Shown here: piece by piece, positions 1 through 45,346 of the stretch
How positions within the stretch are numbered: position 1 is the first letter of the stretch
Layout: every line of letters begins with the position of its first letter
Assembly (NCBI GenBank): GCA_029224185.1
Contig: CM055206.1
Coordinates: 13,349,346-13,413,345, forward strand
DNA: 64,000 nucleotides
Reading direction: 5' to 3'
Source: Karalla daura
Taxonomy: Eukaryota > Chordata > Actinopteri > Chaetodontiformes > Leiognathidae
Translations under genes and position numbers: made by a program
Notes under the pieces: model-generated
The model's database searches: none
The model's input: only the letters and a program-made list of their open reading frames with translations
What the model was told of the DNA's origin: nothing

Positions 1-133
1 CAATCAACCGGACGACACAAAGAGCCGCTTTCTGCTGGCGAATGAAGGAGCTCTCGACTTTCTAATGTTTCATGAGATACAGCAGAGCCCCCACCAAGCA
101 CAGCCACTTCAGGTCACCTTCAGTGGAACGTGC

Positions 134-165
<32 letters not shown>

Positions 166-689
166 TACTCTTGATGGTTCTCACTCTCTTGGTGGGTCTC
201 ACCGAGCGGACAGCCAGCACATCAGAACCAGATGGCTAAAGATGCACCACAGCTCTCAGCCTCCCTCTCCCTGCCCTGCACTGCGCATGACCTACTTAGG
301 GGTGGGACAGTCTGCGCACACCATGTGTGTGCGTGTGTGTGTGTGTGTGTATGTGTGTGTGTGTGCAGGCTGCCTTTAGCCTGGGCCCTGCTGAGGCACA
401 AACACCCTATGATTAAAGCTGTCATCTTCCTCCCATCTGATGACACCCTGGCACATGCAAACAAGATGGGAGCAGGGGGCAGAGGTGTGTGAGGGACACC
501 GGGCAGTTGCTCAGAAAGTGTCTGTGTGTGTACTGTATGTGTGTGTGTGTGTGTGTGTCCACTACTTGTAATTGGCAACCAAAAAATTGCCACCCCACTG
601 AACGTAGCTAAAAAATGGAAAAGTTTGTCTTCAAAAGAGTAACAGACTGAGTTGCAAAAAAAATGGAAAAATAAAAGGGTGATAAATTC

Positions 690-930
690 GACCATATGGT
701 GATAGAGCAGACTTGGTTTTGACTCTCAGGTCTGACTCAGGGCCTTTCTGTATGGAGTTTACATGCTCTCCCTACGGTATGGCTGGGTGGGTTTTCATCC
801 AGGTTTCTTCATTGTCTAAAAAACAGTCCAAAACATGAATGTTTAGGTCTAATGAAGACTCTAAATTTCCTCTAAATGTGAGAGTGAATGCTGTGAATGG
901 ATGGATGGATAATCGAATGGAGAGTTATTC
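690..930 (+). mobile_element. diverged SINE-like dispersed repeat
   Basis: It contains a ctttctgta-tggagtttacatgctct block, an aaaacatgaatgtttaggt block followed by gaagactctaaa, and an atggatggatggat tail. The same blocks in the same order recur at 27985-28206, 30290-30440, 46675-46845 and 49690-50260 in this window. The organisation matches a fish repeat that is very common in introns; I do not assign a family name. Confidence 0.7.
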
Positions 931-1849
931 TCAAACTATGGCTCAATGATCACTTCTTTCACCTGACTTCTTTTTGACCATGGAAATAAGGTCGACTATA
1001 ATGTACAGTATGCTTGAAAACAATAATGTTTAAGAATAATGAGCATTAGTTTGGTTATCCTGTGCGTCCTTTCGTCGTACAATATGAGCTTACAGTAAAA
1101 GTTCATATGCATGTGTGCATGCGTGTATGTCCATGTGTGTGTGCACTAGTCACCCAGCCAGTTTTTAAATCAGTCTCTCATCTCTGAAGACCTGTCATCT
1201 GTCAACAAGCCACACACGCACGCACGCATGTACATGCATGCTCACACGCACACTCCAGCACGCACACACGTCTCCGCCTTTCTTAAAATACAGCACTCAG
1301 TGACCTTCTTCACCAGCTGTCCTCGTTTTGAGAAGCTATCAGGGGAAGCAGAGAAGGCCTCCGAAGAGCCAAATTAATTCTTTGCTTTGAGCCGTGACAT
1401 AACGCCTGCTGCAGCACCATGAAAAAAAAGCAAAAAAAAAAGAAAAGAAAAAAGCCTTGAAGCAGCGACGCACAGCCCGGCGTCTACAGTACACATTCAC
1501 ACAGCTATGCTAACAATGCCTCCTGTACAGTTATAGTAGGATGGTTGGAGGGAGATCAGGCCTCCTCTGAGCAACCAGTGTTGGTTGCTCCTACCCAAAC
1601 CCGACCGTCGTCTGTGGCATGGAATAAAAGCAGCCGAGCAGAGCCATAGGAAATGCCATGTGCATAGGTATGTGTGTGTCCTGACCTTGAGATATACTGC
1701 GTGTCCAAACAGAGGCCAATTAAGCTAAACCAGAGACCCGGAGTCCAGGAGATGAGACAGGGTGGTGACCTTGTCTGAGCTTCACTCTGTGGCCTGGGTG
1801 AGGAAAATGGAACTTTGCTGTGGAGTGCATACAAGTTGTTATGTTAGGA

Positions 1850-1854
<5 letters not shown>

Positions 1855-1927
<73 letters not shown>

Positions 1928-1934
1928 GTGTGTG
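1855..1934. repeat. (GT)n microsatellite
   Basis: Almost perfect GT repeat of about 80 bases in the 3'-most intron, with one GC interruption. The long Cys/Val and His/Thr reading frames around it are artefacts of the repeat. Confidence 0.98.
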
Positions 1935-2853
1935 AAAGCAGCAAGGACGGAGAGCGCGAGTCCTTCATTTACATTCTTTCCACTGTATTGGTCATAAGTG
2001 TGAAAATGAACTGCAGTAGCCCAACACAAGGGAGCAAACAACATGGGTCTGAAAGCAGCTGCTGCTCAGATGAGGCTCCTTCTCCCCCTGCTATCCTTCT
2101 TCTGTCTCTCTGTGTCCGTGCCTGTGTGCACTCTTGACTCCTGCAAAATAATTAATTTGTTGTTTTGCAGGAGTTTTTCACCTCAGACTCCTCTCCTCAG
2201 GTCCAGGGATTAAGAAGAAAAACCCCCTGCATACCTCTTCCATGCATGTTCAGTACAGTGGGGAACATTTCCCCTACAAGGACGGGTTCATGAGAGGAGG
2301 TTAGACATGAAATGTGCCTGGTGTTATCTTGATGTTATTATTTTTTTTAGACGTTAATGCCTGACCATGGAGGTAATCATTTTGCAGACAATAACGAAAT
2401 GAATTGCCTGCAAGCTGTGATTTACAACCAGAAAACATGGGTTGACAGAAGTATTCATTCTGACGAGGTCATCGCACTTTTACTGATTTTAAGGACAAAA
2501 TTCTCTCCTTTTGGCTCTGGTTTGGATCCCAACAGCTCTTCTACAAACTGTCTTGCTCTGTAGCAATCAGTATTGAGTCAGCTGCTGCCACATGGGTGAC
2601 AAACAGTGGGCTGAAAACAGCTAGGAATAGGTAATGAGAACTAAGAGAGTGAACCAAAACAGGACAGGTGGGAGGGGGGCAACAAAAACAAAGCAACAGG
2701 CTCTAATGTGATAATAATACTCGGTGGACTCACTATGCATGCTATTTCCTACTTATGGTCTTGCCCTGGTATCTGGTAGTGCAAGAGTCTCTTAAAATAA
2801 CAAAACCTTGCTGTAATTTGGCAGCACACTCCGTCACATGTAAAGTTATTAAA

Positions 2854-3137
2854 AGTCGACTCTCTCAATTAATCTGCTAACAACTAATTGATTATTTGAT
2901 TTACACATTTATTAATATTTCTGAGCAGGTTTTTGAGAAACAAAAAAATATCTCGAAAATCAATTATTTGGTCCTTGGTGAACACTGAATATTTTGAGGC
3001 ATTAACAGAACGAGCTATTTGAGGACTTCATCTTGGCTTTTATGCAACACAGATCAACATTTTCAATCACATTTCTGGAAAATTACGGACCTGTGAAAGA
3101 ATGACCACCAGATAAATCGACTAAGTCGCAGCCCTAG
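2854..3137. mobile_element. tagggctgcaac-family element, degraded
   Basis: It has agtcgactctctcaattaat at one end and aatcgactaagtcgcagccc followed by tag at the other, with a gaggacttcatcttggctt block inside. This is the inverse end structure of the 45161-45346 copy but longer. Confidence 0.55.
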
Positions 3138-4839
3138 CTTTTGTTGCTCAAAATAACAAGCTTCCACACAGTAATGCTCCATCATCCTCTGCCTCTTTAT
3201 TGCTGTCCATGCCTCACATTTTCATGCGTCACAGCCTATTTGCCGTTTCCACCTCTTATGAAAGGTGTCTCCCACCAAAGCCTGAAACCTGTCGACCTCA
3301 CAGCGGAGAGGACATTTTCCAGCAGGAGTTCAGCAGTGAGCGTTCCTCAGACAGACTACAACCCTGGAGAGCTTCATTAGCACATGTGGGCATACATAAT
3401 GAGCACTCGTGCACTGATCTAAAATAGCAGCGCGCATAATAGAGCAGAAGAGTAACCAAGCGTGCAACATGCACGCGCTCTCACACTCACACAATGGATT
3501 TTTTTTTTTTACCTCCCCGCCTCTGGTTTGCACTCAGTGTTCCCTGTGGGTAATATTGTGTGTGTGTGTGTGTGTGTAGCCACAAGTGCATTATTGATGC
3601 AAACTTGCAGGGGAGGGGTGATGCAGATCAAAGTGAGCGATGAGGGCGACATACAGTAGTGGCCACACTTGCATCACGTCCTCCAACATCCTACATCCTC
3701 CAACCTGTTTGCTCACCCCCCCACCCTCGTTATCCCTCCCCTCCCTCCTTAACCCCCCCCCCCGCCCCCCCCCTTCCTCCGAATGCGTCATGAGGACTCG
3801 GTTCCAAATTAACAGATTGCAGACAGTCGTGAAGGGTAGAGGAGGATAGGAGAGGTGGGGAAGAGGAGGGGGACCCGAGTTTCCATGACGACCGCAAAGG
3901 ACTCCCAATACGTGTGTGTATGTGTGTTTGTGCAATTATGTGTGTTGGATCAAGGCTCGCACAGTGGGGAGACACCAGCACCTTTTTTTTTTCTTCTCTC
4001 CCTTCCACTTAAGTAAGTAAGAATCGGCTCAGGCTCCTGCGACGTTACGCACATTCACACCTCTTGCACACACACGCCAACATATGTGCCTGTGAAGCAT
4101 ATTGCTCCATCACTGTTCTCCATGGCAGCCAAGAAAGATGCTTCTGACTAGTACAGAGGAGCTGCATCACAGCCTGTGAAGCCATGACCAGTCATACAAC
4201 CTCCAGAGCTGCCGAAGCCCTTGACATGTTTCTTTATCTGAAATGGTGAAATCCAGATAAAGCCAAGTCGTACAGGCTTCGACTATTCACGATGAGAAGA
4301 GAGTGCATGCAAGTCAAGTCTCACTTATAAAACCTACAAAACAAAAAGTAGCCGCTTTTGTAGGAAGACGAGTCGCTAAATATTCAGTTGTAAAGCACAC
4401 TTTTTGCTCGTTTACCTGTTAACTACGCTGCAGGCTGAGCAAGTCTTTCACCTGCTCCGGCAGGGGATGAAAAACTGCCTCGGTAAAAACTGAAGTGAGT
4501 ATAATTAACGGAGGACATATGGCAAGGTGAGCTGGAGCAGGTGGCAAATGAAGGGGGAACATGCCGGGATGTACAGGGGTCTAGAGGTGTGCCGGAAGCG
4601 CGTCCGCCACCGCTGACCCCTGAGGGCGTTCCGATTGGATCATTAACAGGACAGCAACACCTGAGCGCCCACCCTGCCAGCTATGGCCAACCTTTTTTCT
4701 TCTTCCTGCTTTTCCTTGTGATAAGTACACACATCGTTGTGACAGCTCCATTTACCATGCATGTCACTACAGACCACAAAATACAGCCTGTAAAGTGTTT
4801 CAATTTTTACATTCTTCAGGGTAAGTAACAGACTTTGAA

Positions 4840-5050
4840 TACTTTTGTAGTCAATTAATCGGTGGATTACTTCCTTGATCAATCAATCAATTGGTTTATA
4901 GTATGATGAAAAAAACTTTGACAACTGTTCTGTCACAGAGGATGCAAGAAACGATTTTTGACTTATTCTTTAATTAATTGATTATTTAAAAAGTGGTCCT
5001 TTACTGTATGACTGAGCAATAATCACTTGATCAATTAGCTCTAGCTATCC
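4840..5050. mobile_element. tagggctgcaac-family fragment
   Basis: It contains gtagtcaattaatcggtgg, ctgttctgtcacagaggatg and tttaattaattgattattt, the characteristic blocks of the family, without intact ends. Confidence 0.45.
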
Positions 5051-7845
5051 ACTCTCATCACAACATATCCAGGAATTTTGTCTCCAATCAACCTTAACAT
5101 TACCAAATGTTTTTTGAGACCAGAGGACCTCTGAAAACCCAAGCTCACACAGGGAGAAGATGCAAACTTTACTTCTTCTGGAAGGAAGATAAGTCCAAAC
5201 TCTACTGTGTTGCCCTATCCATATATGTGATTCTCAGTTATTCACTATATACTGTAACACTTCACTGCCAGAACAGGTGTCAACCAAAAAAAACATCTGA
5301 TGATAGCACAGAAGGTGAGAACGATAACATCAAATACACAAATCCATTGCTCTATTATGATCACCTTTAGCTCTGATTGTCCATATTGTATACAAGTACA
5401 AGTATTTTAAACACGTGACCCTGGAACATGTATCCTGTTACTCCCCCATGCCAAGTACTGTACATGGTCCTCAAACTAAGCAAGGTCTTCAGAGTCCTAC
5501 TAACAAAAACGTGCCTGCACTCTGAGAGGCATAGCTCACATTTTACATGTCCTCCGCTTCACATAGTTTGGACGGGAGCCACTTAGACTTGTAATATGCA
5601 GCTGTTAGTCACATAGCAGAGATGCTCTCGCTGGTTTTTAGGGTGACATATCACATGCATGTGCACGCACACATACACACACACACACACTCATACACAC
5701 ACACACAACTACCGTGGCAGTGGGCTGCTGGGCTCTCAGGGTCTTCACCAGGGATAGTTATAGCTGTCCATTAGTGGCTGCTCTGAGCCCAAAGGAGAAA
5801 CTGGGTCAGAACTGCATGAGAGAGAAAGCATGTTGTATCGTCCTCTCTCTGATTCATAAAGGCTAACACACACACACGTGTACATGAGCGCATACACACA
5901 CACACACATAACAGACACACGTAACAACAGTATTTTTACATCAAGGCTGCCCTGGTTATCTATGCTTTCATCCATTACAGTACTGGAGCTCTGCTCATCT
6001 CCCAGTCCCGGTGTTTTCCATGCTTACGAGTTTGTGTAGAAGCAGTTCAGGCTGTTTCAAGGACTTCACAATGAGTTTACATATCCCGTTGTTCTGAGCT
6101 GTTACCATTGTGCACTCTCAAGCAGCATTCATTGGCACAGCCAAGTGCTTTTAAAGAGATTCCCCATTCATCACATTGGTCATGCAAGGCCAGCGCTATG
6201 TGCTCAGGGGGCGGGGCCTCACATCTAGTGTGTTGCTCTAGGACATTTCCACAGGTTATTAGGCAGAGCTGAAAAACACTCCTAACCTAGCACAGCTGTG
6301 TCTAACCATCATGAACTGGGGGTGAGGGGGTGGGTGGAAGAGAGTAGGAGAGAGGGGAGTATGTGCTGTATGTAAAGAGCTGGGCTCCTGAGGCTCTATT
6401 GATTGAACCAACTGGCACACGTTACTGCTGATCATTAATATCGGTAATGATACTGATGAAGCTCACAGCGCCAGCAGCAGCTCAGTGGGTGAATTTCCAT
6501 TAGCCCTAGAAATGTACAAAACCTGAATCACTTTGAAAAACTGGTAATGGAAACACCTACACCTCGAAAAAAACCTCTCAAATATCGCTTCAAAATCTTT
6601 GAGCAGTTGAAAAATGTTTTTTCTGATTTGTTGATATCGTGTGATGGACTTTTTTTGCATTCACTGTACATGTTACTGGAGTTGCGTATGTGGTCACAAA
6701 TGTGGTATCACTGCACAAATGTGGTATCACTGAACCTTTTCTAAATGCAGTTAAAAACAGAATGATGTCTATTTTGCAAATTGGAGTCAAAGTGCAGTCT
6801 TTTGGGATGAGATTTTTTTTAAAACTATGGGATGCTGTGGGAATAGACTATACACCTTTGCTGGTGTAGAATATCCATTTTAAACATATGAAATATTGCT
6901 TTTATTTTGTGAAAAGCTACACCTAACAAATGTGAGTACACATTTTACTTTTAGTCAAAGTGGAAGCCCTGACAATCTCTTCAGGTGGTTTTAGAGCAAA
7001 AGAGGATTTAGGGAAAGAGTGCAAAACAAGTGAGACATGAAATGAAATGGGGGCAGCCAAACACTGGCACACAGGACAGAGGCTGGGAGGGACAGCCAGA
7101 GATGTTTCACTATGGCTATTGATTAAAAAAAAAAAAAGCGAGCCCCCAAAATGTCACATTAAAAATGCTTTAGCCATAAAATCTCAAACAGAAACACATG
7201 CTGAACTTTGGCTTCCACTGCAGCGTTTCGCTAGCATCTTTAACAAACTGCTTCCCTGCATCTTCTCGGATAGCCGTCTGCGGAGCCGTGTACTCCGACA
7301 CCGTCCGCCTGTTTTGCATTTGGATGACTGTTGCTGCTGCGTGAGGGAGGAGGGATACCGCGGAGATGCTTGATTACCTCGTAATTGCCGTCTTCGGGCA
7401 AATTAAATTTGCTGCCGCCCGGAAGTCGATTTAGAGGAGCGATTGTGACAGCAGGGGATGGGCGATGGCTAATCAGTTGAGTTTTTTTTTTTTTTGGCAA
7501 ACGTCGAGTGCAAACTTGAATGAAATCCGACCGTAACGGCCGAGGCGTTGAACAAAAAGGAAAGATCTCCCGCCCTCCTCGGAGTGCACCGGTTTAATTC
7601 AATGTTGATTAGACCCCGATGAGTCTGCTTCGTACAGCTCACACTGAGTCACCGCCGCCTTATGAAATCGTAACTCTGCTGCTGTGACTGACGAGAATGC
7701 TCCAGCCACTATTAAAAGAGGAGGAGGTGGAGGAGGAGGAGGGGGAGGGTTGACCTAGGACCAATTCAAATGGCAGCGCAATTCAGAAACTTACGCAACA
7801 GGCAGATGGTTAACAAGGCAAATGCATTCACCATCGGCGTTTTAT

Positions 7846-8047
7846 GTTTCCACTACATGGAAACATAAAACTCGACTCGATGCGGCTTTTTGTGGGTTAC
7901 CATTACCTGGAATGTGTAACCTGGTACTATTTTTCTGGTCCCTGCTCGCCTGCTGGGCCAAGCCGGGCCGAGCAAGGCAGGGTGTGTCTTTTTCAGAAGG
8001 GTGGGGGGGATAACGCAACGACACAGTGAGAACCAGGCAGTGGAAAC
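7846..8047. mobile_element. MITE-like element with GC-rich core
   Basis: The ends gtttccactacatgg and ccaggcagtggaaac form a 15-bp inverted repeat with two mismatches. The interior includes aactcgactcgatgcgg, a tttccattacc-like block (gttaccattacctgg) and a ccgggccgagc core. It is about 202 bp with no coding potential. The arrangement is that of a common fish dispersed element. Confidence 0.6.
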
Positions 8048-8466
8048 GGAAACGGTCAGTAGAGGAGGTACGGACATTGCAGGTGCAGGCGCAGAGGGTG
8101 CAGAAGATCCAAAGAGACCTTGATAGGGCGAGCGTGTTAACGTGCGTCACTATGACGACCTGACATTCTCAATGCGGTGCTGCTCTGTAACGGACATGCA
8201 CTCGAACTGGTTGGAGTCAAGTTGAGCTGGGACCACTTAAGTGTCACTGCCTCATTTCTCCATGGTGTAGCTTTGTTGGGGTGATATGAATAAAAAGATA
8301 AAAAAAAAAAAACGCTGTATGGAAGGTAAGTGTCCTCCACGCTGCGCCTCCCACACGCCACTACAAGTGGTTTCAAAGCAGCGAGGAGCTGTCTCCGGCA
8401 GAGCGACGTGTGATTTCTGCCTCGTCTTAAACAAAAAGGAAACACCACCTTTGGAGTGAGGAGGGT

Positions 8467-8515
8467 GGGGGGGGGGGGGGGTTGGGGGAGGGGGGTGGGG
8501 GGGGTGTAGTGCATG
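8467..8515 (+). repeat. G-rich tract
   Basis: Fifteen consecutive G followed by further G5-G8 runs separated by TT, A and T. Intronic; possible G-quadruplex. Confidence 0.9.
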
Positions 8516-10244
8516 TACGCCATGCTTTCCGTCTGACAACGAGACTGAAAACACGGTCTCGCCTGGCAGCGTGCAGAGCTTGTCAAAACAAGAGACGGGA
8601 GGGAGAGGAACGGCGGTCGCTACTGTTGTGTTTAGTGGATCTACTAGTGCTACAGAATATTAGGTTGGTGTTAAGACTGCGTGCCGTATTAGTAGAGATG
8701 TACTGGAAATTTGCCCACTGAAATAACTAGTGAAATAATTTCCAATTTTGGAAACACTTTTAACACCAAAGCTACATGAATGAAACAGGTTAAGATGATG
8801 CTATCAAAACTTTGTTGCTATATTGAGCAAGTATTTGAACCCTTCTGTTTTACAAAAAAGTCTTATGCAGACTCTGTCATGAAAGTATGTATTGCTCTTA
8901 ATGTTCTCAATGAGCAGACACTGTGGGCCCCTCCTCCACCTTAAAGCATTCAGAGGAGGCCCCAGGACTCCCACAGTCCATACATCCACATAATTTCTTC
9001 CTCTGTTTCAGTGTTCGGTCAACTGCTTCATCAATTGTGGTTCTGGCCAAATATGTTTAATAGGCTGCATCACTAAGTATTAGTAGAAGGAGCGTGTCTC
9101 CAGATCCTTGGGCAAAACTGTATCTCACTGTACAGCCTGAGACATCCGTGCTTTAGATAAAAACATAAAGCTGAGATGATTTCATATGCAGTATTCAACA
9201 CGGTCAAAAGTTGTCTCCCTTTTACTCTCTGGTTGGCTTCTGGGATTTCGCTCAAGGACGAGTCGACACGGGGGGATTAAATCCAAGCACTCCAACTGTG
9301 CTGCGATCTCACCACGCGCAGGCCAATCTGCTGGACCTGTTATGATGCTACGATCCAGAGAAGCAGCCTCGCACCGGATCTGCGGCTCCCCCGCCGACAG
9401 ATTCACAACATATTAATACGGTGTCTGCGTTTGTGGCGGGGAGGGGAGGCGGTCTGCGAGTCTGGCTGTGAGCCGGCCGCCGGCGACCCAGGTGCAGGAG
9501 AAGCTCGCTCATTAATGCTGCCACACTGACGGCGTATTAATACAGAGCGCTGGGGATGCGGGCGACGGTCTTACCATGCTCCTCGGCCGCACCGTCCTCC
9601 TACAACGACAGGCACAGTGACAGTGAGCTGCCAGACTGGTACGAGACAAAATAAATAAATAACTAATGGGGAAAAAAAGGCAGTCAAGCTGAAACTCCAG
9701 GTAGACCGGGATTATAATGAAGTGGCGTGATGGGAGAACATCCTGGCTCCAGGCGGCGTATTAACAGGGACAGACTGGGACTGATGGAGCCGGGCGTCAC
9801 CAGGCAATTACCAAGCTCTCAGCAACACACACGACACAGCACACCTCCAACACAGTGTTGGTATTTACAAACGCCAAGTGGAAAACACACCCAGCATTCA
9901 TTGACACCTCGAGGCCAGCTAACAATTTCAGCCCGATGCCGAGAACTCATCTGGACTAGGTCGCCCCCTAATGGTAAGACTGAGACTTGCATTACTTTTG
10001 GTTCAAGGACAATTTGCTGACATTTTACCAATGTTACCAACTTTGGATATAAAAGGAGCAAAAATACTGACCCAAGATCTGTGTAGAGTCTCCCTTCTCC
10101 CCAAAACACCCTGATTCACCATAGATCAGGGCATTAATTGAACTGGTGAGCATGTGTTGAAATTAAGTGCATCGGTGAGGTCTGTAGTAGCAAACAATGC
10201 CGAGAGTATACTTTGGTCGAGTTTCGGTTTGGCAAATGTCTAAC

Positions 10245-43218
<32,974 letters not shown>

Positions 43219-43559
43219 CTGCACGACCAGACACAGACCACACAAACACGATCAGACCTAGAGAACGAAGTCGGCGACAATGGCAGAGTCATGGCGATGA
43301 TGAAGCGATTCATCGACCTATAACTGACTCGTAAAACAATCAACAGAAAATAATAACTTAGCTGAATTAAGCATGTAAAGAGAATGACTGATTTTGAAGA
43401 AATTAAATGTAAGTTCTTAGGTCTGAGCTTTAGAAATGTATAACAAATGTATATATTTTGTGGTTTCTTTGGTCTTCTATGACAGATTGAATGTTTTTGT
43501 GGTGAGGACAGAAGAAAAAGGCATTTGAAGTCAGCCTTCACTGCTTTGCATCATTTTAT

Positions 43560-43635
43560 AAACCAAACAACTCACTAATCAATCAGCAGATTAATTGGCC
43601 ACAGAAATAGTCATTTGTTGAAGTCCTAACGTATT
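43560..43635. mobile_element. tagggctgcaac-family fragment
   Basis: Short remnant with ctaatcaatcagcagattaa and tagtcatttgttgaagtcct. Located in the large 5' intron about 340 bases upstream of the first visible exon. Confidence 0.35.
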
Positions 43636-45160
43636 CCTCATTTGCAGGCTTCAACCCAACCTGCACCAGAGACGATGACATGAAACAGAGGCTGGACAGG
43701 AACGAGGTGTGCGTTTATCAAGGAAGTGAGAGACAGCGCTGCTCTGTGTCAGCTTCTTTTCTTTTTTTTTTCTTGGTTCAATGACGCTTTTGCAACAGAA
43801 ATTCTCCCTCTGAACGCACTGGTCCGAAACCAGACCTGCCAGCATTTCGCCCGCCCGGCCCGGTCTGACGGCTGATTTGTGTGATTAATGAGGGGTCAGC
43901 TGTCTGAGGCAGAGTGTGAGCGGTGAGGTGAGAGAGGCTGCAGCCCCCACAGATCCCAGTGTGACTTGCAGTTTCCATATTAAGCGATATAAAAGCGGTA
44001 AGTGAGGTGGACTAAGCAGCGTGACGATGGGAGACATTTACAGGTGTCTGCAAATCAAACAGGCACTGGACTGACATTAAAAGGTCTCACGATAGGAAGA
44101 CTTTTCACTCTTGAAAGCAACAAAAGAGCACACAACAGCGTGGTGGTATTTACTACAATGACCCCATGACAGTTTTTCCAGCTCCGGCTGACAGTTTCCA
44201 TGGGCATGGGTTTGCGGCTTGACTTCGATTTGGGACGCATCCCACCCCGTTCTCATCACATGTCAAGCTTAGCTGTGAAAGCTGGCATAAGGAGAGCAGC
44301 CGATGCACAGCAGCAACTTGTGACCAGGCATAACATCACTTTATAAGAAAAAAAATAAAAACACCCCTAACTTACAAAGACCCACGAGGACGCGGCTCAG
44401 AGAGGTTTTTAGTAAAACGCTCCCATTGGGAAGTCATGGGAAGAAATGATCCCCACTTTGAGCAATGCAATTTTCAGATTCAATTCCCTGCACCCCCCCC
44501 CATTAAACAAACTCAGCCGCTTAAACGAGCCCGCTGCAGGTCGCCTGCTGTGTGCCGTAACGAAAACACTGGCGACGGTTGAGTTGGAGAAAACTCAGAG
44601 GGATTTGTATTCTGAAAACTAAACCAAACGATTTTTTTTGTCAAATATACATCCAAGCAGCTCATCTCTGGCGCAAACGGCATAAAAAAAACGAAACAAA
44701 CGAAGACGTCTCTGAGGTGCAGCAGACAGGAATAACAATGATCTTTTTCTCTCCGATCCGGCCCTGTACTCCGGCAGAATACAAAATGGTTGCTCCTGCT
44801 TAATTAACACAACAAAAAAGGCCTGTGAAGGATTTTGCAGTGAAAGCAAATGAGCTCCCACTAATTTAACCAATCAAACAAAGAGCATTGTGTCCTGTGT
44901 CACGCTGATAAACGTCCTCTACACGTCCCTCACAACCCCCCCCCAAAATCAAATTGCGCGGCTTAGCGGAGCCCGTTATTATCAGGCTGAACTTTTCCGA
45001 GGCGGCCTGTTCCCTCCATTGAAGAATCTCCCCGCTCTGACGGTCCGACTGTCTGCTTGTCATGTAGGCTTTTGTGAGGCAGCACGGAAAGATGCTTTCT
45101 TGAAATAGCATCCAAAAAGAATGAGGGCGTGTAGACACAGCTAACATGCTTCCAGTTATC

Positions 45161-45346
45161 TAGGGCTGCAACGAAGGATCATTTTTGTCGTCCATCACTT
45201 CTTCAATTAATCGATCAACGGTTTTCAATTTTCTGTGAGAGTTCTCAAAAAATGCTTGAAATGCATACATCGATTACTGAAATAATTGTCGATTTTTTCA
45301 TTTGTCGATAAATAGTCGATTAATCAATTAGTGGCCGCAGCTCTGC
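45161..45346. mobile_element. short non-autonomous DNA element (tagggctgcaac family)
   Basis: It starts tagggctgcaacg and ends ccgcagctctg, with inverted ends, and has an interior rich in cgattaatcgat-type motifs (aattaatcgatcaacgg, agtcgattaatcaattag). Degraded relatives lie at 2854-3137, 4840-5050, 15225-15475, 27735-27935, 43560-43635 and 53030-53135. Confidence 0.65.

Larger units (their letters stand above)
1..10244 (-). other. plcb1: intron after the last recognised plcb1 exon
   Basis: No exon of the expected PLCB1 tail (LQVELEQEYQDKFKRLP) was found on either strand. Contents: GT microsatellites (about 323-365, 519-558, 1855-1934), a CT tract at 139-165, SINE-like and DNA-element fragments listed separately, G-rich tracts near 8.5 kb, and a moderately CpG-rich stretch at about 9230-9620. 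The rest is unremarkable AT-rich intron. Confidence 0.7.

Noticed and set aside
222..695. Long frames of alternating Cys/Val or His/Thr, also at 1720-2137, 12399-13017 and elsewhere.
   Set aside because: They are translations of GT/CA microsatellites with no coding support.
5745..5811. Minus-strand block SDPVSPLGSEQPLMDSYNYPW with a stop, after a good acceptor (ctctctcatgcag), as a possible plcb1 terminal exon.
   Set aside because: The shared SSDP-like start with the mammalian tail is too short to be evidence, the phase does not fit the phase I expect at that boundary, and the preceding conserved LQVELEQEYQ exon is not found.
9575..9599. Minus-strand 25-bp micro-exon candidate (EDGAAEEH) with acceptor and gtaaga donor in phase with exon 10245-10331.
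   Set aside because: Very short, would bypass the conserved C-terminal block, and resembles no PLCB1 segment convincingly. Chance splice-like flanks in a CpG-rich patch are more likely.
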